Assembly: GCA_964036045.1 (NCBI GenBank)
Contig: OZ038379.1
Coordinates: 68,726,719-68,790,718, forward strand
Length of the DNA stretch: 64,000 nucleotides
Reading direction: 5' to 3'
From: Eutreptiella sp. 'Long Island Sound 2002'
Taxonomy: Eukaryota > Euglenozoa > Euglenophyceae > Eutreptiales > Eutreptiaceae
Below, piece by piece: positions 25,401 to 37,522 of this stretch; the stretch's first letter is position 1; each line of letters opens with the position of its first letter. Made by a program: the position numbers and the translations under genes. A model generated the notes under the pieces. It was not told the DNA's origin and ran no database searches. It saw only the letters and a list, made by a program, of their open reading frames with translations.

Positions 25401-27869
25401 TGTGTACCAATCCCTTGGGACACCCGCCCCGCGCACCCAATACCAAAATGAGATGACAAACACATAAATACCGCCCAATACATGCTTCACATATCTTGGA
25501 TGGTCACGTGAGATGATCACGGTATTAAAAATAAATAAATTTCGAAAACTTCAATTTTTGAGCTGCCCGAGGTGAAAAACTGCAGAAGCAGGTTGTGTAC
25601 CAATCCCTTGGGACACCTGCCCCGCGCACCCAATACCATAATAAGATGACAAACACATAAATACGGCCCAAAACATGCTTCACATACCTTGGATGGTCAT
25701 TTCGGAAGATCACGGTATCAAACAAAACTAAGTTTCGTAAACTTTGATTTTTCAGCTGCCCCAGGTGAAAAACTGCAGAAGCAGGTTGTGTACCAATCCG
25801 TTGGGACACCCGCCTTGCGCACCCAATACCAAAAGAAGATGACAAGCACATAAATACGGCCCAAAACATGCTTTACATACCTTGGATGGTCATTTCAGAA
25901 GATCACGGTATCAAAAAAATCGGATTTGAAAACTTCAATTTTTGAGCTGCCCGAGGTGAAAAACTGCAGAAGCAGGTTGTGTACCAATCCCTTGTAACAC
26001 CCGCCCCGCGCACCCAATACCAAAATAAGATGACAAAAACATAAATACGGCCCAAAACATGCTTTACATACCTTGGATGGTCATTTCAGAAGAGGACAGT
26101 ATCAAAAAAATAAGTTTTGAAAACTTCAAATTTTGAGCTGCCCGAGGTGAAAAACTGCAGAAGCAGGTTGTGTACCAATCCCTTGGGCCACCCGCCCCGC
26201 GCACCCAATACCAAAATAAGATGACAAACACATAAATACGGCCCAAAGCATGCTTCACATACCTTGGATGGTCATTTCGGAAGATCACGGTATCAAAAAA
26301 AACTAAGTTTCGTAATCTTTGATTTTTCAGCTGCCCAAGGTGAAAAACTACAGAAGCAGGTTGTGTACCAATCCGTTGGGACACCCGCCCTGCGCACCCA
26401 ATACCAAAATAAGATGACAATCACATAAATACGGCCCAAAACATGCTTTACATACCTTGGATGGTCATTTCAGAAGAGGACGGGATCAATAAAATAAGTT
26501 TCGAAAACTTCAATTTTTGAGCTGCCCGAGGTGAAAAACTGCAGAAGCAAGTTGTGTACCAATCCCTTGGGACACCCGCCCCGCGCACCCAATACCGAAA
26601 TAAGATGACAAACACATAAATACGGCCCAAAACATGCTTTACATACCTTGGATGGTCATTTCAGAAGAGGGCGGTATCAAAAAAATAAGTTTCGAAAACT
26701 TCGATTTTTTAGCTGCCCAAGGTGAAAAACTACAAAAGCAGGTTGTGTACCAATCCCTTGGGACACCCGCCCCGCGCACCCAATACCAAAATAAGATGAC
26801 AAACACATAAATACTGCCCAATACATGCTTCACATATCTTGGATGCTCACGTCAGATGATCACGGTATTAAAAATAAATAAATTTAGAAAACATCAATTT
26901 TTGAGCTGCCCGAGGTGAAAAACTGCAGAAGCAGGTTGTGTACCAATCCCTTGGGCCACCCGCCCCGCGCACCCAATACCAAAATAAGATGACAAACACA
27001 TAAATACGGCCCAAAACATGCTTTACATACCTTGGATGGTCATTTCAGAAAAGGACGGTATCAAAAAAATAAGTTTCGAAAACTTCAATTTTTGAGCTGC
27101 CCGAGGTGAAAAGCTGCAGAAGCAGGTTGTGTACCAATCCCTTGGGCCACCCGCCCCGCGCACCCAATACCAAAATAAGATGACAAACACATAAATACGG
27201 CCCAAAACATGCTTTACATACCTTGGATGGTCATTTCAGAAGAGGACGGTATCAAAAAAATAAGTTTTGAAAACTTCAATTTTTGAGCTGCCCAAGGTGA
27301 AAAACCGCAGAAGCAGGTTGTGTACCAATCCCTTGGGCCACCCGCCCCGCGCACCCAATACCAAAATAAGATGACAAACACATAAATACGGCCCAAAACA
27401 TGCTTCACATACCTTGGATGGTCATTTCGGAAGATCACGGTATCAAAAAAATCAGTTTCGAAGACTTCAATTTTTGAGCTGCCCGAGGTGAAAAACCGCA
27501 GAAGCAGGTTGTGTACCAATCCCTTGGTACACCCGGCCTGCGCACCCAATACCAAAATAAGATGACAAGCACATAAATACGGCCCAAAACATGCTTTACA
27601 TACCTTGGATGGTCTTTTCAGAAGATCACGGTATTAAAAAAATCAGTTTTGAAAAATTCAATTTTTGAGCTGCCCCAAGTGAAAAACTGCAGAAGCAGGT
27701 TGTGTACCAATCCCTTGGGTCACCCGCCCCGCGCACCCAATACCAAAATAAGATGACAAACACATAAATACGGCCCAAAACATGCTTTACACACCTTGCA
27801 TGGTCATTTCAGAAGAGGACGGTATCAAAAAAATCAGTTTCGAAAACTTCAATTTTTGAGCTGCCCCAG

Positions 27870-30800
27870 GTGAAAAACTGCAGAAGCAGGTTGTGTACCA
27901 ATCCCTTGGGACACCCGCCCCGCGCACCCAATACCATAATAAGATGACAAACACATAAATACGGCCCAAAACATGCTTTACACACCTTGGATGGTCATTT
28001 CGGAAGATCACGGAATCAAAAAAAAATAAGTCTCGAAAACTTTGATTTTTCAGCTGCCCAAGGTGAAAAATTACAGAAGCAGGTTGTGTACCAATCCGTT
28101 GGGACACCCGCCCTGCGCACCCAATACCAAAATAAGATGACAAGCACATAAATACGGCCCAAAACATGCTTTACATACCTTGGATGGTCATTTCAGAAGA
28201 GGACGGTATCAAAAAAAAAAGTTTCGAAAACTTCAATTTTTGAGCTGCCCGAGGTGAAAAACTGCAGAAGCAGGTTGTGTACCAATCCCTTGGGCCACCC
28301 GCCCCGCGCACCCAATACCAAAATAAGATGACAAACACATAAATACGGCCCAAAACATGCTTTACACACCTTGGATGGTCATTTCAGAAGAGGACGGTAT
28401 CAAAAAAATAAGTTTTGAAAACTTCAATTTTTGAGCTGCCCCAGGTGAAAAACTGCAGAAGCAGGTTGTGTACCAAGCCCTTGGGACACCCGCCCCGCGC
28501 ACCCAATACCATAACAAGATGACAAACACATAAATACGGCCCAAAACATGCTTCACATACCTTGGATGGTCATTTCAGCAAATCACGGTATCAAAAAAAT
28601 CAGTTTCGAAAACTTCAATTTTTGAGCTGCTCGAGGTGAAAAGCTGCAGAAGCAGGTTGTGTACCAATCCCTTGGGACACCCGCCCTGCGCACCCAATAC
28701 CAAAATAAGATGACAAACACATAAATACGGCCCAAAACATGCTTTACACACCTTGGATGGTCTTTTCAGATGATAACCGTATCCAAAAAAAAATAAGTTT
28801 CGAAAACTTCCATTTTTCAGCTGCCCAAGGTGAAAAACTACAGAAGCAGGTTGTGTACCAATCCCTTGGGACACCCGCCCCGCGCACCCAATACCAAAAT
28901 AAGATGACAAACACATAAATACGGCCCAAAACATGCTTCACATACCTTGGATGGTCATTTCGGAAGATCACGGTATCAAAAAAAACTAAGTTTCGTAAAC
29001 TTTGATTTTTCAGCTGCCCAAGGTGAAAAACTGCAGAAGCAGGTTGTGTACCGATCCCTTGGGACACCCGCCCCGCGCACCCAATACCAAAATAAGATGA
29101 CAAACACATAAATACGGCCCAAAACATGCTTCACATACCTTGGATGGTCATTTCAGCAAATCACGGTATCAAAAAAATCAGTTTCGGAAACTTCAATTTT
29201 TGAGCTGCTCGAGGTGAAAAGCTGCAGAAGCAGGTTGTGTACCAATCCCTTGGGACACCCGCCCCGCGCACCCGATACCAAAATAAGATGACAAACACAT
29301 AAATACTGCCCAAAACATGCTTTACACACCTTGGATGGTCTTTTCAGATGATAACCGTATCAAAAAAAAATAAGTTTCGAAAACTTCCATTTTTCAGCTG
29401 CCCAAGGTGAAAAACTGCAGAAGCAGGTTGTGTACCAATCCCTTGGGACACCCGCCCCGCGCACCCAATACCAAAATAAGATGACAAACACATAAATACG
29501 GCCCAAAACATGCTTTACATACCTTGGATGGTCATTTCAGAAGATCACGGTATCCAAAAAATCAGTTTCGAAATCTTCAATTTTTGAGCTGCTCGAGGTG
29601 AAAAGCTGCAGAAGCAGGTTGTGTACCAATCCCTTGGGACACCCCCCCCGCGCACCCAATACCAAAATAAGATGACAAACACATAAATACGGCCCAAAAC
29701 ATGCTTTACATACCTTGGATGGTCATTTCGGAAGAGGACGGTATCAAAAAAATAAGTTTCGAAAACTTCAATTTTTGAGCTGCCCCAGGTGAAAAACCGC
29801 AGAAGCAGGTTGTGTAACAATCCCTTGGGACACCCGCCCCGCGCACCCAATACCAAAATAAGATGACAAACAGATAAATACGGCCCAAAACATGCTTCAC
29901 ATACCTTGGATGGTCATTTCCGAAGATCACGGTATCAAAAAAAACTAAGTTTCGTAAACTTTGATTTTTCAGCTGCCCAAGGTGAAAAACTGCAGAAGCA
30001 GGTTGTGTACCAATCCCTTGGGACACCCGCCCCGCGCACCCAATACCATAATAAGATGACAAACACATAAATACGGCCCAAAACATGCTTTACACACCTT
30101 GGATGGTCATTTCGGAAGATCACGGAATCAAAAAAAAATAAGTCTCGAAAACTTTGATTTTTCAGCTGCCCAAGGTGAAAAATTACAGAAGCAGGTTGTG
30201 TACCAATCCGTTGGGACACCCGCCCTGCGCACCCAATACCAAAATAAGATGACAAGCACATAAATACGGCCCAAAACATGCTTTACATACCTTGGATGGT
30301 CATTTCAGAAGAGGACGGTATCAAAAAAATAAGTTTCGAAAACTTCAATTTTTGAGCTGCCCGAGGTGAAAAACTGCAGAAGCAGGTTGTGTACCAATCC
30401 CTTGGGCCACCCGCCCCGCGCACCCAATACCAAAATAAGATGACAAACACATAAATACGGCCCAAAACATGCTTTACACACCTTGGATGGTCATTTCAGA
30501 AGAGGACGGTATCAAAAAAATAAGTTTTGAAAACTTCAATTTTTGAGCTGCCCCAGGTGAAAAACTGCAGAAGCAGGTTGTGTACCAAGCCCTTGGGACA
30601 CCCGCCCCGCGCACCCAATACCATAACAAGATGACAAACACATAAATACGGCCCAAAACATGCTTCACATACCTTGGATGGTCATTTCAGCAAATCACGG
30701 TATCAAAAAAATCAGTTTCGAAAACTTCAATTTTTGAGCTGCTCGAGGTGAAAAGCTGCAGAAGCAGGTTGTGTACCAATCCCTTGGGACACCCGCCCTG

Positions 30801-32123
30801 CGCACCCAATACCAAAATAAGATGACAAACACATAAATACGGCCCAAAACATGCTTTACACACCTTGGATGGTCTTTTCAGATGATAACCGTATCCAAAA
30901 AAAAATAAGTTTCGAAAACTTCCATTTTTCAGCTGCCCAAGGTGAAAAACTACAGAAGCAGGTTGTGTACCAATCCCTTGGGACACCCGCCCCGCGCACC
31001 CAATACCAAAATAAGATGACAAACACATAAATACGGCCCAAAACATGCTTCACATACCTTGGATGGTCATTTCGGAAGATCACGGTATCAAAAAAAACTA
31101 AGTTTCGTAAACTTTGATTTTTCAGCTGCCCAAGGTGAAAAACTGCAGAAGCAGGTTGTGTACCGATCCCTTGGGACACCCGCCCCGCGCACCCAATACC
31201 AAAATAAGATGACAAACACATAAATACGGCCCAAAACATGCTTCACATACCTTGGATGGTCATTTCAGCAAATCACGGTATCAAAAAAATCAGTTTCGGA
31301 AACTTCAATTTTTGAGCTGCTCGAGGTGAAAAGCTGCAGAAGCAGGTTGTGTACCAATCCCTTGGGACACCCGCCCCGCGCACCCGATACCAAAATAAGA
31401 TGACAAACACATAAATACTGCCCAAAACATGCTTTACACACCTTGGATGGTCTTTTCAGATGATAACCGTATCAAAAAAAAATAAGTTTCGAAAACTTCC
31501 ATTTTTCAGCTGCCCAAGGTGAAAAACTGCAGAAGCAGGTTGTGTACCAATCCCTTGGGACACCCGCCCCGCGCACCCAATACCAAAATAAGATGACAAA
31601 CACATAAATACGGCCCAAAACATGCTTTACATACCTTGGATGGTCATTTCAGAAGATCACGGTATCCAAAAAATCAGTTTCGAAATCTTCAATTTTTGAG
31701 CTGCTCGAGGTGAAAAGCTGCAGAAGCAGGTTGTGTACCAATCCCTTGGGACACCCCCCCCGCGCACCCAATACCAAAATAAGATGACAAACACATAAAT
31801 ACGGCCCAAAACATGCTTTACATACCTTGGATGGTCATTTCGGAAGAGGACGGTATCAAAAAAATAAGTTTCGAAAACTTCAATTTTTGAGCTGCCCCAG
31901 GTGAAAAACCGCAGAAGCAGGTTGTGTAACAATCCCTTGGGACACCCGCCCCGCGCACCCAATACCAAAATAAGATGACAAACAGATAAATACGGCCCAA
32001 AACATGCTTCACATACCTTGGATGGTCATTTCCGAAGATCACGGTATCAAAAAAAACTAAGTTTCGTAAACTTTGATTTTTCAGCTGCCCAAGGTGAAAA
32101 ACTGCAGAAGCAGGTTGTGTACC
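27870..32123 (+). repeat. 11-monomer tandem duplication, period 2,112 bp
   Basis: 27,870-29,981 and 29,982-32,093 match, with the match running on to about 32,123. Rare variants recur at exactly +2,112: CACGGAATCAAAAAAAAATA, TGTGTAACAATCCC, GCTGCTCGAGGTG, ACCCCCCCCGCGC and CCTTGGATGGTCATTTCCGAAG. 2,112/11 is exactly 192. A point difference was noticed near 28,217 versus 30,329 (A versus T after the A tract). Confidence 0.9.
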
Positions 32124-35100
32124 GATCCCTTGGGACACCCGCCCCGCGCACCCAATACCAAAATAAGATGACAAACACATAAATACGGCCCAAAACATGC
32201 TTTACATACCTTGGATGGTCATTTCAGAAGAGGACGGTATCAAAAAAATAAGTTTCGAAAACTTCAATTTTTGAGCTGCCCGAGGTGAAAAACTGCAGAA
32301 GCAGGTTGTGTACCAATCCCTTGGGCCACCCGCCCCGCGCACCCAATACCAAAATAAGATGACAAACACATAAATACGGCCCAAAACATGCTTCACATAC
32401 CTTGGATGGTCATTTCGGAAGATCACGGTATCAAAAAAAACTAAGTTTCGAAAACTTTGATTTTTCAGCTGCCCAAGGTGAAAAACTACAGAAGCAGGTT
32501 GTGTACCAATCCGTTGGGACACCCGCCCTGCGCACCCAATACCAAAATAAAATGACAAACACATAAATACGGCCCAAAACATGCTTTACATACCTTGGAT
32601 GGTCTTTTCAGAAGATCACGGTAGTAAAAAAAACTAAGTTTCGTAAACTTCAATTTTTGAGCTGCCCCAGGTGAAAAACTGCAGAAGCAGGTTGTGTACC
32701 AAACCCTTTGGGACACCCGCCCCGCGCACCCAATACCAAAATAAGATGACAAACACATAAATACGGCCCAAAACATGCTTTACACACCTTGGATGGTCAT
32801 TTCAGATGATCACGGTATCAAAAAACTCAGTTTCGAAAACTTCAATTTTTGAGCTGCCCCAGGTGAAAAACTGCAAAAGCAGGTTGTGTACCAATCCCTT
32901 GGGACACCCGCCCCGCGCACCCAATACCAAAATAAGATGACAAAGACATAAATACGGCCCAAAACATGCTTTACACACCTTGGATGGTCATTTCAGAAGA
33001 GGACGGTATCAAAAAAATCAGTTTCGAAAACTTCAATTTTTGAGCTGCCCGAGGTGAAAAACTGCAGAAGCAGGTTGTGTACCAATCCCTTGGGACACCC
33101 GCCCCGCGCACCCAATACCAAAATAAGATGACAAACACATAAATACGGCCCAAAACATGCTTTACACACCTTGGATGGTCATTTCAGAAGAGGAATGTAT
33201 CAAAAAAATCAGTTTCGAAAACTTCAATTTTTGAGCTGCCCGAGGTGAAAAACTGCAGAAGCAGGTTGTGTACCAATCCCTTGGGACACCCGCCCCGCGC
33301 ACCCAATACCAAAATAAGATGACAAACACATAAAGACGGCCCAAAACATGCTTTACACACCTTGGATGGTCATTTCAGAAGAGGACGGTATCAAAAAAAT
33401 CAGTTTCGAAAACTTCAATTTTTGAGCTGCCCCAGGTGAAAAACTGCAGAAGCAGGTTGTGTACCAATCCCTTGGGACACCCGCCCCGCGCACCCAATAC
33501 CAAAATAAGATGACAAACACATAAATACGGCCCAAAACATGCTTTACACACCTTGGATGGTCATTTCAGAAGAGGACGGTATCAAAAAAATCAGTTTCGA
33601 AAACTTCAATTTTTCAGCTGCCCTAGGTGAAAAACTGCAGAAGCAGGTTGTGTACCAATCCCTTGGGACACCCGCCCCGCGCACCCAATACCATAATAAG
33701 ATGACAACCACATAAGTACGGCCCAAAACATGCTTCACATACCTTGGATGGTCATTTCAGAAAATCACGGTATCAAAAAAATCAGTTTCGAAAACTTCAA
33801 TTTTTGAGCTGCCCGAGGTGAAAAACCGCAGAAGCAGGCTGTGTACCAATCCCTTGGGCCACCCGCCCCGCGCACCCAATACCAAAATAAGATGACAAAC
33901 ACATAAATACGGCCCAAAACATGCTTCACATACCTTGGATGGTCATTTCGGAAGATCACGGTATCAAAAAAAGCTAAGTTTCGTAAACTTTGATTTTTCA
34001 GCTGCCCAGAGTGAAAAACTACAGAAGCAGGTTGTGTACCAATCCGTTGGGACACCCGCCCCGCGCACCCAATACCAAAATAAGATGACAAGCACACAAA
34101 TACGGCCCAAAACATGCTTTACATACCTTGGATGGTCATTTCAGAAGATCACGGTATTAAAAAAATAAGTTTTGAAAACTTCAATTTTTGAGCTGCCCCA
34201 GGTGAAAAACCACAGAAGCAAGTTGTGCACCAATCCCTTGGGACACCCGCCCCGCGCACCCAATACCAAAATAAGATGACAAACACATAAATACGGCCCA
34301 AAACATGCTTTACACACCTTGGATGGTCATTTCAGAAGAGGACGGTATCGAAAAAATCAGTTTCGAAAACTTCAATGTTTGAGCTGCCTGAGGTGAAAAA
34401 CTGCAGAAGCGGGTTGTGTACCAATCCCTTGGGACACCCGCCCCGCGCACCCAATACCAAAATAAGATGACAAACACATAAATACGGCCCAAAACATGCT
34501 TTACACACCTTGGATGGTCATTTTAGAAGAGGACGGTATCAAAAAAATCAGTTTCGAAAACTTCAATTTTTGAGCTGCCCCAGGTGAAAAACTGCAGAAG
34601 CAGGTTGTGTACGAATCCGTTGGGACACCCGCCCCGCGCACCCAATACCATAATACGATGACAAACACATAAATACGGCCAAAAACATGCTTTACACACC
34701 TTGGATGGTCATTTCAGAAGAGGACGGTATCAAAAAAATCAGTTTCGAAAACTTCAATTTTTGAGCTGCCCCAGGTGAAAAACTACAGAAGCAGGTTGTG
34801 TACCAATCCCTTGGGACACCCGCCCCGCGCACCCAATACCATAATAAGATGACAAACACATAAATACGGCCCAAAACATGCTTCACATACCTTGGATGGT
34901 CATTTCAGAAAATCACGGTATCAAAAAAATCAGTTTCGAAAACTTCCATTTTTGAGCTGCCCCAGGTGAAAAACTGCAGAAGCAGGTTGTGTACCAATCC
35001 CTTGGGACACCCGCCCCGCGCACCCAATACCAAAACAAATTGACAAACACATAAATACGGCCCAAAACATGCTTTACACACCTTGGATGGTCATTTCAGA

Positions 35101-35314
35101 AGAGGACGGTATCAAAAAAATCAGTTTCGAAAACTTCAATTTTTGAGCTGCCCCAGGTGAAAAACTGCAGAAGCAGGTTGTGTACCAATCCCTTGGTACA
35201 CCCGCCCCGCGCACCCAATACCATAATAAGATGACAAACACATAAATACGGCCCAAAACATGCTTTACATACCTTGGATGGTCATTGCAGAAGATCACGG
35301 TATTAAAAAAATCA

Positions 35315-37522
35315 GTTTCGAAAACTTCCATTTTTCAGCTGCCCAAAGTGAAAAACTACGGAAGCAGGTTGTGTACCAATCCCTTGGGATACCTGCCCCG
35401 CGCACCCGATACCAAAATAAGATGACAAACACATAAATACGGCCCAAAACATGCTTTACCTACCTTGGATGGTCTTTTCAGAAAATCACGGTGTCAAAAA
35501 AAATAAGTTTCCAAAACTTCCATTTTTCAGCTGCCCAAGGTGAAAAACTACAGAAGCAGACTGTGTACCAATCCCTTGGGACACCCGCCCCGCGCACCCA
35601 ATACCAAAATAAGATAACAAGCACATAAATACGGCCCAAAACATGCTTTACATACCTTGGATGGTCATTTCAGATGATAACGGTATCAAAAAAATCAGTT
35701 TCGAAAACTTCAATTTTTGAGCTGCCCCAGGTGAAAAGCTGCAGAAGCAGGTTGTGTACCAATCCCTTGGGACACCCGCCCCGCGCACCCAATACCATAA
35801 TACGATGACAAACACATAAATACGGCCCAAAACATGCTTCACATACCTTGGATGGTCATTTCAGAAAATCACGGTATCAAAAAAATAAGTTTCGAAAACT
35901 TCAATTTTTGAGCTGTCCGAGGTGAAAAACTGCAGAAGCAGGTTGTGTACCAATCCCTTGGGCCACCCGCCCCGCGCACCCCATACCAAAATAAGATGAC
36001 AAACACATAAATACGGCCCAAAACATGCTTCACATACCTTGGATGGTCATTTCGGAAGATCACGGTATCAAAAAAAACTAAGTTTCGTAAACTTTGATTT
36101 TTAGCTGCCCAAGGTGAAAAACTACAGAAACAGGTTGTGTACCAATCCGTTGGGACACCCGCCCTGCGCACCCAATACCATAATACGATGACAAACACAT
36201 AAATACGGCCCAAAACATGCTTCACATACCTTGGATGGTCATTTCGGAAGATCACGGTATCAAAAAAAACTAAGTTTCGTAAACTTTGATTTTTAGCTGC
36301 CCAAGGTGAAAAACTGCAGAAGCAGGTTGTGTACCAATCCGTTGGGACACCCGCCCTGCGCACCCAATACCAAAATAAGATGACAAGCACATAAATACGG
36401 CCCAAAACATGCTTTACATACCTTGGATGGTCATTGCAGAAGATCACGGTATTAAAAAAATCAGTTTTGAAAACTTCAATTTTTGAGCTGCCCAAGGTGA
36501 AAAACTGCAGAAGCAGGTTGTGTACCAATCCCTTGGGACACCCGCCCCGCGCACCCAATACCAAAATAAGATGACAAACACATAAATACGGCCCAAAACA
36601 TGCTTTACACACCTTGGATGGTCTTTTCAGATGATAACGGTATCAAAAAAAAATGAGTTTCGAAAACTTCCATTTTTCAGCTGCCCAAAGTGAAAAACTA
36701 CGGAAGCAGGTTGTGTACCAATCCCTTGGGATACCTGCCCCGCGCACCCGATACCAAAATAAGATGACAAACACATAAATACGGCCCAAAACATGCTTTA
36801 CCTACCTTGGATGGTCTTTTCAGAAAATCACGGTGTCAAAAAAAATAAGTTTCCAAAACTTCCATTTTTCAGCTGCCCAAGGTGAAAAACTACAGAAGCA
36901 GACTGTGTACCAATCCCTTGGGACACCCGCCCCGCGCACCCAATACCAAAATAAGATAACAAGCACATAAATACGGCCCAAAACATGCTTTACATACCTT
37001 GGATGGTCATTTCAGATGATAACGGTATCAAAAAAATCAGTTTCGAAAACTTCAATTTTTGAGCTGCCCCAGGTGAAAAGCTGCAGAAGCAGGTTGTGTA
37101 CCAATCCCTTGGGACACCCGCCCCGCGCACCCAATACCATAATACGATGACAAACACATAAATACGGCCCAAAACATGCTTCACATACCTTGGATGGTCA
37201 TTTCAGAAAATCACGGTATCAAAAAAATAAGTTTCGAAAACTTCAATTTTTGAGCTGTCCGAGGTGAAAAACTGCAGAAGCAGGTTGTGTACCAATCCCT
37301 TGGGCCACCCGCCCCGCGCACCCCATACCAAAATAAGATGACAAACACATAAATACGGCCCAAAACATGCTTCACATACCTTGGATGGTCATTTCGGAAG
37401 ATCACGGTATCAAAAAAAACTAAGTTTCGTAAACTTTGATTTTTAGCTGCCCAAGGTGAAAAACTACAGAAACAGGTTGTGTACCAATCCGTTGGGACAC
37501 CCGCCCTGCGCACCCAATACCA
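35315..37522 (+). repeat. 7-monomer duplication, offset 1,342 bp, with one extra monomer
   Basis: 35,315-36,180 recurs at 36,657-37,522. Shared rare variants include CTACGGAAGCAGG, GGGATACCTGCC, GATAACAAGCACA, CAGACTGTGTACC and GAGCTGTCCGAGG. The first copy is followed by an extra monomer (36,181-36,372) that nearly repeats the preceding one, including the TGATTTTTAGCTGCC deletion allele. Confidence 0.85.

Larger units (their letters stand above)
9876..26089 (+). repeat. Satellite array, mixed A/B monomer domain (about 84 monomers)
   Basis: Monomers of about 192 bp. Type A has TACGGCCCAAAACATGC with GGTCATTTCAGATGATMACGG. From 11.2 kb these mix with a second form, type B, with TACTGCCCAATACATGCTTC followed by GGTCACGTCACATGACCACG or GGTCACGTGAGAT(A/G)ACC. 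Type B is seen about two dozen times (for example near 11,245, 11,650, 12,220, 13,760, 14,340, 15,300, 16,070, 17,230, 18,575, 20,885, 22,775, 23,735 and 25,470). A tracts are longer here (8-10 A). No insertion of foreign sequence was noticed. Confidence 0.93.
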
